Notes under the pieces: generated by a model
Database searches by the model: none
Told to the model about the DNA's origin: nothing
The model's input: only the letters and a program-made list of their open reading frames with translations
In this document: positions 17,193 through 24,169 of the stretch, piece after piece
How positions within the stretch are numbered: the first letter of the stretch is position 1
Layout of the letters: each line of letters begins with the position of its first letter
Translations under genes and position numbers: made by a program
From: CAYRWR01 sp964537555
Lineage (GTDB): Bacteria > Spirochaetota > Brevinematia > Brevinematales > CAYRWR01
Length of the DNA: 38,274 nt
Assembly: GCA_964537555.1 (NCBI GenBank)
Contig: CAZIAD010000032.1
Location: 1 to 38,274, forward strand
Direction: 5' to 3'

Positions 17193-17641
17193 AACGAGGT
17201 TTTTGGTTTTGGATGCTGTTGGCCTTAGGATTGATTTTTGGGGCTTTTTATCTGGCTTCAGGTGATATTGGTATTTATAGCGATCTTCCCAGCCTATTTA
17301 TTTCTGTGATTATGGCATTCCTGATAAGTTTTACTTCCAGCAGTCCCCGGGAGATTGCGGCCTATATAAGACAGTCCAGAGAGACTTCAGACCTGGATCC
17401 TGTGGTAGCAAAACAGGGAATTAGTTATTTTAAAATGCTGCAAGGATTAGTCATCAGTCTGGGTATATTAGGCTCATTCATTGGTACTGTGGCTATGTTG
17501 AGAAATCTAACAGAAAAAGATATGGTTGCAATAGGTTTTAGTGTAGCAATTCTGACTACACTTTATAGTATTGCTTTCAGTCTGATTTTTACACAGCCTT
17601 TTATCGGTGCCCTGAAGAAAAAACTACTTTTAAAGAAGTAA
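17189..17641 (+). CDS. miniature MotA/TolQ/ExbB-like membrane protein, copy 1
   Basis: The 150-aa protein has four likely membrane segments (about 5-23, 32-49, 84-105 and 112-135). The first pair, with ASGDIGIYSDLPSLFISV, resembles the start of MotA. The second pair, GILGSFIGTVAMLRNL followed by AIGFSVAILTTLYSIAFSLIF and a basic tail, matches the conserved TM3-TM4 core of proton-channel stator proteins. The roughly 100-residue cytoplasmic domain of MotA is reduced to about 35 residues, so it is roughly half size. No MotB, TolR or ExbD partner is adjacent. It overlaps the preceding gene by 4 bases and is followed by a paralogue. A stator-like role is possible, as is a sensory or regulatory one linked to the sigma factor. 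Confidence 0.72.
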   Translation: MKRGFWFWMLLALGLIFGAFYLASGDIGIYSDLPSLFISVIMAFLISFTSSSPREIAAYIRQSRETSDLDPVVAKQGISYFKMLQGLVISLGILGSFIGTVAMLRNLTEKDMVAIGFSVAILTTLYSIAFSLIFTQPFIGALKKKLLLKK

Positions 17642-17650
17642 GGAGCGGGT

Positions 17651-18118
17651 ATGAAAAAGACATTTTGGATATGGGAAATGCTGGTTCTGTTACTTATAGC
17701 AGGTGGAGGATGGTTGGCCAGTGGGGATTTATCGATTTATTTAGACGCTGCTTCTGCCAGTCTAATACTGCTATTGCCTGTTATTGTAATCTTTACCTCA
17801 TTTAAACCTAGAGAGATAGGCAGACATTTTAAAAATGCAAGAACTCAGGATACCAGTTTTACCGAACTACAGTCCAGCTTAGGTTTCTTCGAACAATATC
17901 AGCGAATTATACTTCTGGCAACACTTCTCCCTCTCTTCATTGGGGGGGTCTCGATGTTACGATTAGGTTTTGGTATTAAAGAAGGACCTAATTTTAGTAT
18001 GATTGGGACTTCACTATCAATAATGTTAATTTCGGTTACTTACGGACTTAGTTTTATGGTATTGGTAACCTTGCCACGGATTGGAGCTCTGAAAAAGAGG
18101 CTAGCTGAATTTGATTAG
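17651..18118 (+). CDS. miniature MotA/TolQ/ExbB-like membrane protein, copy 2
   Basis: The 155-aa protein is a diverged paralogue of the preceding gene product: W-x-W/LASGD near the N-terminus, PREI at residues 53-56 in both, and a closing IGALKKRL that matches IGALKKKL. It has four likely membrane segments. The TM3-TM4 core is less canonical (LPLFIGGVSMLRLG, then MIGTSLSIMLISVTYGLSF), and the Thr-Thr pair of copy 1 is lost. It starts 9 bases after copy 1 with AAGGAGCGGG as ribosome site. Two unequal copies could form a hetero-oligomer. There is no adjacent partner with a peptidoglycan-binding domain. Confidence 0.7.
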   Translation: MKKTFWIWEMLVLLLIAGGGWLASGDLSIYLDAASASLILLLPVIVIFTSFKPREIGRHFKNARTQDTSFTELQSSLGFFEQYQRIILLATLLPLFIGGVSMLRLGFGIKEGPNFSMIGTSLSIMLISVTYGLSFMVLVTLPRIGALKKRLAEFD

Positions 18119-18125
18119 ATAATAG

Positions 18126-18145
18126 GGGTCGCCACAGGGCGGCCC
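18126..18145 (+). terminator. hairpin between convergent genes, possible terminator
   Basis: GGGTCGCC (18126-18133) pairs with GGCGGCCC (18138-18145) with one G-T pair, 8 bases after the last gene of the sigma operon. The downstream TTACTTAT is only partly T-rich, so termination may be incomplete. Confidence 0.5.
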
Positions 18146-18149
18146 TTAC

Positions 18150-18743
18150 TTATAGCTCCTCGGGCAGATGCTCCAGAGCAGTGGCCAGGTCGGGGTAGGC
18201 CCTGAGGTAACGCAGCATAGCGGGATGGGGATGGGCGTAGATCCCGGGATGTTCTGTGATGCTGAGTTTGCGGGTAGGGGTGTAGAACAGGAGCTCACGG
18301 TGAGGTTGATATTCCACCGGGGCATGGTCCCTGTGCCCTACGATATCGATACGGTACCATTCCCCCGTATCTTCGTAATAAACGGCATTCAGCCCGTGCA
18401 CAAATCGCAGAGAGGGCTGGATCAGGGTCTGATAGCAGAAACCAGCCGGAATAGCATTGGCCCGGCACAGAGCGGCAAAAAGGTGGGCCTTGGCCATACA
18501 GAGTCCGTGTCCGTTTTGCAGGACCTGGCTGGCTGTTATACTGATGACAGTCTTTTCAGCGATGTCTACGCTGTGGCGTATACTGTCCCGCATGTAGGTG
18601 TAGATATTTTTGAGGGTAGAGATGCTGTCTTCTCCCTGTAGCTGCAGGGCTTTTTCATGGACAGCAGGATGTTCATAGTCGATAATATCATTATTCTCTA
18701 AATACAGATGGCTATGCTCTGATTCCGGTTTTAGGTGTACCAA
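18150..18743 (-). CDS. transglutaminase-like cysteine peptidase-fold protein
   Basis: The protein has the transglutaminase-like core with Cys in GHGLCMAKAHLFAALCR (C82 from this start), His in RFVHGLNAVYY (H116) and Asp in WYRIDIVG (D133), so the catalytic triad is intact. There is no signal peptide, so it should act in the cytoplasm; substrate is unknown. I choose TTG at 18743 because AGGAG (18751-18755) stands 7 bases before it. A sigma-70 promoter at 18762-18790 would also start transcription at about 18755, inside an in-frame ATG at 18756-18758 that has no ribosome site. If that ATG were used, five residues would be added. The gene faces the sigma operon tail to tail. Confidence 0.85.
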   Translation of the reverse strand: MVHLKPESEHSHLYLENNDIIDYEHPAVHEKALQLQGEDSISTLKNIYTYMRDSIRHSVDIAEKTVISITASQVLQNGHGLCMAKAHLFAALCRANAIPAGFCYQTLIQPSLRFVHGLNAVYYEDTGEWYRIDIVGHRDHAPVEYQPHRELLFYTPTRKLSITEHPGIYAHPHPAMLRYLRAYPDLATALEHLPEEL

Positions 18744-18761
18744 GTTTTCACTCCTCATATC

Positions 18762-18790
18762 ATTTTAGTAGCCTTGCTTTGAAATGTCAA
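18762..18790 (-). promoter_or_regulatory. sigma-70 promoter of the transglutaminase-like gene
   Basis: On the minus strand a perfect TTGACA (18790-18785) and TAAAAT (18767-18762) are 17 bases apart. The expected start point lies only about 12 bases before the TTG start codon, giving a very short leader that begins at the ribosome binding site. Confidence 0.7.
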
Positions 18791-18912
18791 CCGGAAATAT
18801 TTACACACTCTCAATGGGTAAAAAATATACAATTGTTTCTAAAAGTGACATGAGAGACTTTTAGATAACTTAGCTAACTCTTTATATTGCAATGAGAAAA
18901 ATATTTTTTCAC

Positions 18913-18929
18913 TTGGCATCATTGTTGCT
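18913..18929 (+). promoter_or_regulatory. sigma-54 (-24/-12) promoter candidate
   Basis: TTGGCATCATTGTTGCT fits the -24/-12 consensus TTGGCACG-N4-TTGCW except at two flexible positions. The invariant GG (18915-18916) and GC (18927-18928) have the required 10 bases between them. The expected start is near 18940. The only downstream element on this strand is a terminator at 18970-18996. The match lies in AT-rich DNA and could be chance. Confidence 0.42.
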
Positions 18930-18969
18930 ATTATATAGTTAAGTTAGTGATCTTATTTTGGGGGATTAC

Positions 18970-18996
18970 AAGCCTGGATTTTATCCAGGCTTTTTT
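18970..18996 (+). terminator. strong Rho-independent terminator with no upstream gene
   Basis: AAGCCTGGAT (18970-18979) and ATCCAGGCTT (18983-18992) form a perfect 10-bp stem with a TTT loop and a run of six T, functional on the plus strand. The nearest plus-strand gene ends at 18118 and the gene between is on the other strand, so it may end a short non-coding transcript of about 55 bases. Confidence 0.75.
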
Positions 18997-19003
18997 CATG
19001 GGC

Positions 19004-19213
19004 TCAGTCACGAAAATTCAGGACTTTTTTCAGGTCAGCCAGGGATATACTGTTAAAATCCTTTTTTTCCAGGGCTTTGATGCCTTCTATGATGATGAGG
19101 GAATAATATTGTTCTTTTCGTAATATCTGATACTGATCTTTGTATAGAGTATTGATCAAACGGGAGATCTTATTATTCTGATCGAAAAAATGAATCGTCT
19201 TTTTACTTTCCAT
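19004..19213 (-). CDS. small protein of unknown function
   Basis: The product of 69 aa (ATG at 19213) or 73 aa (TTG at 19225) is charged, mostly helical in appearance and has no membrane segment or known motif. It begins MESKKTIHFFDQNNK and ends ADLKKVLNFRD. Neither start has a clear ribosome site. The gene follows a 52-aa gene on the same strand by 27-39 bases, so translation may depend on the upstream gene. I do not recognise a family. The pair could be a small regulatory or toxin-antitoxin-like module, but only gene size and pairing suggest that. Confidence 0.6.
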   Translation of the reverse strand: MESKKTIHFFDQNNKISRLINTLYKDQYQILRKEQYYSLIIIEGIKALEKKDFNSISLADLKKVLNFRD

Positions 19214-19252
19214 CCGTGTTAACAAGATACATAGATGTGCTGAGGGGTATCA

Positions 19253-19411
19253 CTAATGGCTGCTGCTATGAAAAGCCAAAAGTTCCTGGTTAAATAAAGG
19301 AGTAATGATCTTAACTTCTTCATTAGTGTAATACTGGTCTGCTTCATTCTGCTCTAATTCCACATCACAATATTCACCGTCAAAATATACCACTCGATAC
19401 AACTTTGACAT
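19253..19411 (-). CDS. 52-aa acidic small protein of unknown function
   Basis: Reading left from an ATG at 19411-19409, the frame encodes 52 residues beginning MSKLYRVVYFDGEYCDVELE and ending LLAFHSSSH before TAG at 19255-19253. It is acidic, has one Cys, and has no signal or membrane segment. Support for a real gene is good despite its size: a GGAGGAGAG ribosome site touches the start region, and a TTGACT-17-TACAAT promoter lies upstream. The 5' side contains operator-like TGAGAA half-sites, so expression is probably regulated. I do not recognise the family. It probably heads a two-gene operon with the gene at 19004. Confidence 0.72.
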   Translation of the reverse strand: MSKLYRVVYFDGEYCDVELEQNEADQYYTNEEVKIITPLFNQELLAFHSSSH

Positions 19412-19434
19412 CTCTCCTCCTTCCCGATTAAATA

Positions 19435-19463
19435 ATTGTACTTTTAATTCTCATATAAGTCAA
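19435..19463 (-). promoter_or_regulatory. promoter of the two small leftward genes
   Basis: On the minus strand TTGACT (19463-19458), a 17-base spacer and TACAAT (19440-19435) stand 24 bases before the ATG of the 52-aa gene. A TGAGAA half-site (19453-19448) lies inside the spacer, so a bound protein would block the polymerase. Confidence 0.65.
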
Positions 19464-19507
19464 TAATAAATCTATAATTATGAGAATATATTGAGAAATA
19501 ATTCTCA
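19448..19507. promoter_or_regulatory. operator-like cluster of four TGAGAA/TTCTCA half-sites between divergent genes
   Basis: TTCTCA occurs at 19448-19453 and 19502-19507, and TGAGAA at 19481-19486 and 19492-19497. The last two sites form the perfect inverted repeat ATTGAGAA-ATAA-TTCTCAAT. The last three sites are 10-11 bases apart, one helical turn. A perfect TATAAT at 19529-19534 facing right lies just beyond, so both divergent promoters could be controlled. The protein that binds is unknown. Confidence 0.5.
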
Positions 19508-19634
19508 ATAATAATTTATTAGCTCTAATATAATTATCGGCCATTCCTATGATTCGATTAGCTATCCGGATGGGGAAGCCTACTTGCGATTTTTCTCACA
19601 CTCAGTTAAAATTTTCTCTACTATAGGGGGTTTT

Positions 19635-20825
19635 ATGTCAGTTATCATAGCTGAATCTAAGGGAAGTCAGGACCTGAGTCCAATAACTGATGTGCGCATG
19701 GGCTGGGACATAAGCCTGGGCTGTTTTACTAACCTGGAACGACTGAGCCGGCAGTATCCCCAGGTCTCACTCGCTTCCTACCGCTTAAAGGAAATATCTG
19801 CACTTCTGGAAGAAAGAGACTTGAATGCCAGTGATGATCCTCAGGGTGCACCCTTGATCATTAACGCTCAGTTTATTCCATCCCTAAAGATCGAAGCGGG
19901 CCCTGATGTACTGGCCCTGGATAAACAAGGCCACCTGTGCTTTTTGAGGGCAGAGAGCTTAGCTGTACAAGACCTGCAGCATTTTTTGAATGAAGATATA
20001 AAAGAACTGCAAAAGAAGTTTAAGACTGAAGTCCTGGAGAACGGCTTTTATATGGGAAGCCTGGCTGATGTCATTGAGTATAATGCTGCGCTGATATCCC
20101 AGGATGCCCGCTTGTATCTGCGAAATAATAACTATGTGTCCCCCGGCCCAGATATTTTTATTCATAAGACAGCCAAGATAGATCAGTATGTATCCCTTAA
20201 TTCAGAACAGGGCCCTATCGTCATAGATGAAAATACTCATATCAGGCCCTTCTCTATACTGGATGGCCCGGTCTATATTGGCAGGAATAGCCTACTGGAT
20301 TCGGCCATGATACGTTCCGGTACCAGTATTAGGGATCACTGCCGTATCGGAGGAGAGGTAGAGTCCAGTATCATAGAGAGCTATACCAATAAACATCATG
20401 AGGGATTTCTGGGCCATTCCTATCTGGGATCCTGGGTAAATATAGGGGCCCTGGCTACCACCAGTGATCTTAAAAATAATTACGGAAAAATACGCCTCCA
20501 GATAGGAAAAAAGACCATCAATACAGGATCCATCAAGCTGGGTTCCATTATTGCAGATTATAGTAAAGTAGGGATCGGCATGATGCTGAATACCGGGACA
20601 GTCATCTCTCCGGGTGCTAACATTTTCCAGGATAAAGAACTCTATGGGAAATTCATGCGGCCTTTTCAATGGGGAAATCAGGGCATTTATGAACTCCCGC
20701 GCTTCATCAAAGACCTGAAGACCGTGATGTCGCGCAGAGCAGTCCAACCCGGGGACGCTCTGCTATTCTTTTTAGAAAGATACTATAAGAAGACTGTGAA
20801 AATAAAAAAGAAGGCATCGTCATGA
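19635..20825 (+). CDS. GlmU-like sugar nucleotidyltransferase-related protein with hexapeptide repeats
   Basis: The 396-aa protein has an N-terminal domain beginning SQDLSPITDVRMGWDISLG. This corresponds to the sugar nucleotidyltransferase-like (NTP_transf_4) start and not to the L-x-x-G-x-G-T-R-M loop of true pyrophosphorylases. From about residue 175 to 345 it has a left-handed beta-helix of hexapeptide repeats. The block SYTNKHHEGFLGHSYLGSWVN and SDLKNNYG is conserved in the GlmU C-terminal-like family, where an acyltransferase on a sugar nucleotide is expected. The ATG at 19635 follows AGGGGG; an in-frame TTG at 19584 lacks a site. It overlaps plsC by 4 bases (ATGA), so both probably serve envelope lipid or polysaccharide synthesis. 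The precise substrate is unknown. Confidence 0.85.
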   Translation: MSVIIAESKGSQDLSPITDVRMGWDISLGCFTNLERLSRQYPQVSLASYRLKEISALLEERDLNASDDPQGAPLIINAQFIPSLKIEAGPDVLALDKQGHLCFLRAESLAVQDLQHFLNEDIKELQKKFKTEVLENGFYMGSLADVIEYNAALISQDARLYLRNNNYVSPGPDIFIHKTAKIDQYVSLNSEQGPIVIDENTHIRPFSILDGPVYIGRNSLLDSAMIRSGTSIRDHCRIGGEVESSIIESYTNKHHEGFLGHSYLGSWVNIGALATTSDLKNNYGKIRLQIGKKTINTGSIKLGSIIADYSKVGIGMMLNTGTVISPGANIFQDKELYGKFMRPFQWGNQGIYELPRFIKDLKTVMSRRAVQPGDALLFFLERYYKKTVKIKKKASS

Positions 20826-21553
20826 TAGTTTTAAAATATCTCTGGAGAATAATCATCACACTCTTAATGGCCACTGTGGGCCTGGCTTTTTTCCTGTTTA
20901 ACACCATTCTCGCCCTGATAGCCGGTATTATAGGCTGGGATAAAGGGGTCTGGCTGGTATCACGGATGTGGAGTTATGGTACCTTTGCCCTCCTTTTTAC
21001 GAGGATAAACATCAAGGGTAAAGAAAACCTGCAGAAAGGAAAAAGAGTCATTCTTATATCCAACCACTCTTCATTATTTGATATTCTGGCACTCTATCTT
21101 TTTACCCCTAATGCTGTCTCCTGGTTGGCTAAAGAATCACTCTTCAGGATCCCCATAGTAGGGTGGATGCTGGCTGCCATAGGCTCTATACCGGTAGACC
21201 GGGGCAATGCCCGGAAGACACAGCAAGTCCTCAATGCTAAACTGGAAACCAGGCATGAAAAACCCTGGATATGTATTTTCCCTGAGGGGACGCGCAGTAA
21301 AGACGGAAATCTCCAGTCCTTTAAAAAGGGCTTTATCAGGGTCATGCGCACCAAGGAGATGGATTTACAACCCGTCACTCTCAATGGTTTCTTCAGGTAT
21401 AAACCTAATACCAGTCAGCTTCTTATCGACCCCTTTGTGGATCTGGAGATCGTAATACATCCTGTAGTGAAATACGAAACACTGAAAGATAAAACTGACC
21501 CTGAGATCCTCGCATTGACTAAAGACATAATCGAAAAAAGCTATTTCCGCTAA
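20822..21553 (+). CDS. plsC: 1-acyl-sn-glycerol-3-phosphate acyltransferase
   Basis: This 243-aa membrane-bound acyltransferase adds the second acyl chain to lysophosphatidic acid in phospholipid synthesis. The catalytic motif NHSSLFD (81-87, H-x4-D) and the phosphate-binding motif FPEGTRS (153-159) are intact, together with the IPVDRG stretch at 123-128. One or two N-terminal hydrophobic segments (about 8-37) anchor it. The start codon overlaps the preceding gene's stop as ATGA. Lyso-ornithine or other acyltransferases share these motifs, but the length and motif set are typical of PlsC. Confidence 0.9.
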   Translation: MIVLKYLWRIIITLLMATVGLAFFLFNTILALIAGIIGWDKGVWLVSRMWSYGTFALLFTRINIKGKENLQKGKRVILISNHSSLFDILALYLFTPNAVSWLAKESLFRIPIVGWMLAAIGSIPVDRGNARKTQQVLNAKLETRHEKPWICIFPEGTRSKDGNLQSFKKGFIRVMRTKEMDLQPVTLNGFFRYKPNTSQLLIDPFVDLEIVIHPVVKYETLKDKTDPEILALTKDIIEKSYFR

Positions 21554-21633
21554 TTCTATATTGAAACTGGAAATATAAGACGATTCAGATTATAATATAC
21601 TATCACTTAATTTAAAAAAAATGGGAAGGCTTA

Positions 21634-22224
21634 ATGGAAGTCGAGATAGGCCTGGATAGATTCATTCGGTGGTTTAAAGAAGTCATTATGGAGTTCTATT
21701 ACCTGAATGACCACTATGACACCAAAAAGAATTCCTACACAGACTCTTATGATAAAGTATTTGCCCGCTGGAAAAGAGATATTTATAATAAATACAAGCA
21801 CATGATATTGCATATGCACTGGGTCAGTGATTCCCACCTGGTATCAGAAAATGAAGTAGTACTCAATGTACTGTTTCAAAGTATATATCTCTTTGAGATT
21901 AAATATAAATTTGGTGACCGTATAAATATTAATTTTAATGACTATCTGGATAAATTCAAAGATATAACCAAGGCATTTGAAAGTTTTACTGATGATTATG
22001 ATTTCAAAGCCCAGCCCGAGATTGTCAAGTTTGAAGAGTATTTTAGAAAGTGGAAAAAAGATTATAAGCTGGATGACAGTAGTATACTTATAGATATTGC
22101 CTGGAAGAACACTGAAAAGCTTTATGAAGATAATGCACTGTATTTGAACATCATGTACAAAGACGAGTATCTGTTCCAGGTTAAATATCAGGATAGACTT
22201 AATGAAGAAGAAATAGATGTCTGA
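21634..22224 (+). CDS. unknown soluble protein made of two similar halves
   Basis: The 196-aa protein has no signal, membrane segment or motif I recognise. It contains an internal duplication. Residues about 40-97 (YDKVFARWKRDI...VVLNVLFQSIYLFEIKY...DRIN) align with about 133-190 (KFEEYFRKWKKDY...LYLNIMYKDEYLFQVKYQDRLN). Each unit has a helical R/K-W-K start, a linker and two strands ending in (L/I)F-(E/Q)-(I/V)-KY. It is rich in Tyr, Lys and Asp. GGAAGG precedes the ATG. It lies alone between plsC and trpS with short gaps. Function is unknown. Confidence 0.72.
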   Translation: MEVEIGLDRFIRWFKEVIMEFYYLNDHYDTKKNSYTDSYDKVFARWKRDIYNKYKHMILHMHWVSDSHLVSENEVVLNVLFQSIYLFEIKYKFGDRININFNDYLDKFKDITKAFESFTDDYDFKAQPEIVKFEEYFRKWKKDYKLDDSSILIDIAWKNTEKLYEDNALYLNIMYKDEYLFQVKYQDRLNEEEIDV

Positions 22225-22269
22225 TATATGATTGCCTGTGCAAAAATATGAAAAAAGGAAATACCGAAG

Positions 22270-23355
22270 ATGTCAGAGGAACAAAGACTAGACTACGGGA
22301 CTTTTGAAGCCACCCTGGAAAAAAGTAAACTTTTAGAAAAAGATCTGGTGAAAAATCCGGGAAAATATAAAGTACTGACGGGAGACCGCCCTACCGGTAG
22401 TCTTCATATAGGCCATTTGTTCGGGTCTGTCCAGAACCGGGTCAGATTACACAGGCTGGGCGTTCCCACGTTCATAGTTATCGCTGATTACCAGGTCCTG
22501 ACCGACAGGGATACCTTTGAGAATATTGCCACTAACATCAAACAGCTGACCCTGGATTATATGTCATCAGGCATCGACCCTACCGATGGAAAGACTTTTA
22601 TCTTTCCCCATAGCCATGTTCCGGAGCTCAATCAGCTCCTTCTGCCCTTTTTAACCCTGGTCACCAATGCTGAACTGGACCGTAATCCTACTGTCAAAGA
22701 AGAGATCATCGCATCAGGACAGAAACGCATCAATGCCGGTATGTATACATACCCAGTGCATCAGGCGGCGGACATACTGTTTTGTAAAGGCAACGTAGTC
22801 CCGGTGGGTAAAGACCAGCTCCCTCATCTGGAGATAACACGGACTATTGCCAGACGTTTCAACGAACGCTTTGCCGCCAAAACTCCGGTATTTCCGGAGC
22901 CACAGCCCTTACTCAGTGAGTCCCCCATCATTCTTGGCCTGGACGGATCACAGAAAATGAGTAAGAGCAGGAATAATGCAGTCATGCTCAGTGCCAGCGA
23001 AGATGAGACTGCGGCCCTCATTAAAAAGGCTAAAACCGATTCTGAACGTAACATTACTTATGACCCTGATAACAGGCCGGAGGTCTCAAACCTACTACTA
23101 CTGATTTCTCTGGCTACCGGACAGACTCCTGAGGCCATTGCCACGGAAATAGGTGAGGGGGGAGCCGGACAGCTTAAAAAGAGGCTGACTGATACCCTGA
23201 ATGATTATCTCAAACCCATTCGCGCTAAAAGATTGGAGCTCGAAAAAAACATGGATTATGTAAGAGATGTTTTAAAAATGGGAGTAGAAGCTGCCCGCAA
23301 GGAAGCTCAACAGACCCTGGAAGAAGTACGCCAGGTAATGAATATGATCATCTAG
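22270..23355 (+). CDS. trpS: tryptophan--tRNA ligase
   Basis: This class I aminoacyl-tRNA synthetase charges tRNA-Trp. The ATP-binding HIGH motif is present as PTGSLHIGHL (41-50), and the KMSKS loop is exact at 229-233 within LDGSQKMSKS. The 361-aa length is slightly above the usual 330 because of an N-terminal extension of about 30 residues (YGTFEATLEKSKLLEKDL), which occurs in one branch of bacterial TrpRS. AAGGAAAT precedes the ATG. The 45-base upstream gap leaves no room for a T-box leader, so attenuation control is unlikely. Confidence 0.96.
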   Translation: MSEEQRLDYGTFEATLEKSKLLEKDLVKNPGKYKVLTGDRPTGSLHIGHLFGSVQNRVRLHRLGVPTFIVIADYQVLTDRDTFENIATNIKQLTLDYMSSGIDPTDGKTFIFPHSHVPELNQLLLPFLTLVTNAELDRNPTVKEEIIASGQKRINAGMYTYPVHQAADILFCKGNVVPVGKDQLPHLEITRTIARRFNERFAAKTPVFPEPQPLLSESPIILGLDGSQKMSKSRNNAVMLSASEDETAALIKKAKTDSERNITYDPDNRPEVSNLLLLISLATGQTPEAIATEIGEGGAGQLKKRLTDTLNDYLKPIRAKRLELEKNMDYVRDVLKMGVEAARKEAQQTLEEVRQVMNMII

Positions 23356-23384
23356 TTGAATGCTCATTCACTTTAGTGTATAAT
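23356..23384 (+). promoter_or_regulatory. sigma-70 promoter of the scpA operon
   Basis: TTGAAT (23356-23361), a 17-base spacer and a perfect TATAAT (23379-23384) stand 26 bases before scpA and directly after the trpS stop codon. Confidence 0.72.
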
Positions 23385-23410
23385 CTTAAGTACAGAGAAA
23401 GGAGAACACT

Positions 23411-24148
23411 GTGATTGGTGTAATAAAAAGCGGCTATAATCTTAAACTTCAGAATTTCGAGGGTCCCTTAGACCTCCTCACAGAACTGATTGGAGATGCA
23501 AAGCTGGATATCACAGAGATATCTCTGTCCAATATTACCGATCAGTATCTGCAGTATATACGTACCATGCAGCTTTTTAATATTGATATTGCCAGTGAGT
23601 TTTTTGTGGTGGCAGCCAGCCTGGTATTTATCAAGACCAAGAAACTTCTGCCCCGCATGAAAGAAGATGAGGAAGAGATACTGGATGAACAGGAACTTCT
23701 GGAGCGTCTCAAGGAGTACAAGATATATCGGCATCTGGCCCGTGAGCTGGAAAAGATCAAGACCAATGGTTCTATTTATTTCCGCAGAGGCTATGTAAGA
23801 TACCCCATGGGTGGAAAAAGTACGGTAAAAGAGATCGATAATCTTTTGATTGGCGACCTTATCTCAGTTCTAAGCCGCTACAAAGGGTCTTTTATTAAGA
23901 AAGCTATTCCTATTAAGAGACGGGAAGTCAGTGTAGAACAGAAAATGACCTTTATCACAGGTTTACTAAAACATAAAAAAATGTTAAAATTCAGTGAACT
24001 GGTACAGGGGGATAGTAACAAGATCGATAAGATCGCTACCTTTCTGGGCGCTACCGAGCTCAGTTTCAGGCAAAAAGTACTATTACGCCAGTTAAAATTA
24101 TTTGCTGATATTGACATAGAAAGACGGGAAACTGAACTATACGCTTAA
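23411..24148 (+). CDS. scpA: segregation and condensation protein A
   Basis: ScpA is the kleisin subunit that bridges the two SMC heads in the chromosome-condensing SMC-ScpA-ScpB complex. The 245-aa protein opens with the hallmark LQNFEGPLDLLTELI, followed by I-T-D-Q-Y-L-Q-Y-I and ASEFFVVAASLVFIKTKKLLP (the SMC neck-binding helix region). It ends in a winged-helix segment near residues 185-245. GTG is used as start with AAAGGAGAA about 7 bases upstream. scpB follows 21 bases later. No smc gene is in the window. Confidence 0.94.
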   Translation: MIGVIKSGYNLKLQNFEGPLDLLTELIGDAKLDITEISLSNITDQYLQYIRTMQLFNIDIASEFFVVAASLVFIKTKKLLPRMKEDEEEILDEQELLERLKEYKIYRHLARELEKIKTNGSIYFRRGYVRYPMGGKSTVKEIDNLLIGDLISVLSRYKGSFIKKAIPIKRREVSVEQKMTFITGLLKHKKMLKFSELVQGDSNKIDKIATFLGATELSFRQKVLLRQLKLFADIDIERRETELYA

Positions 24149-24169
24149 GCAACAGGGAGTAAAATAAAC

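Noticed and set aside
18168..18641. 157-codon plus-strand frame over the transglutaminase-like gene
   Set aside because: The minus-strand product has an intact Cys-His-Asp triad and a promoter; the plus frame has neither a ribosome site nor a known motif.
21561..21596. promoter before the two-repeat unknown gene
   Set aside because: TATAAT at 21591-21596 is perfect, but the nearest TTGAAA is 24 bases away, and TGGAAA at the right distance is a poor -35 box.
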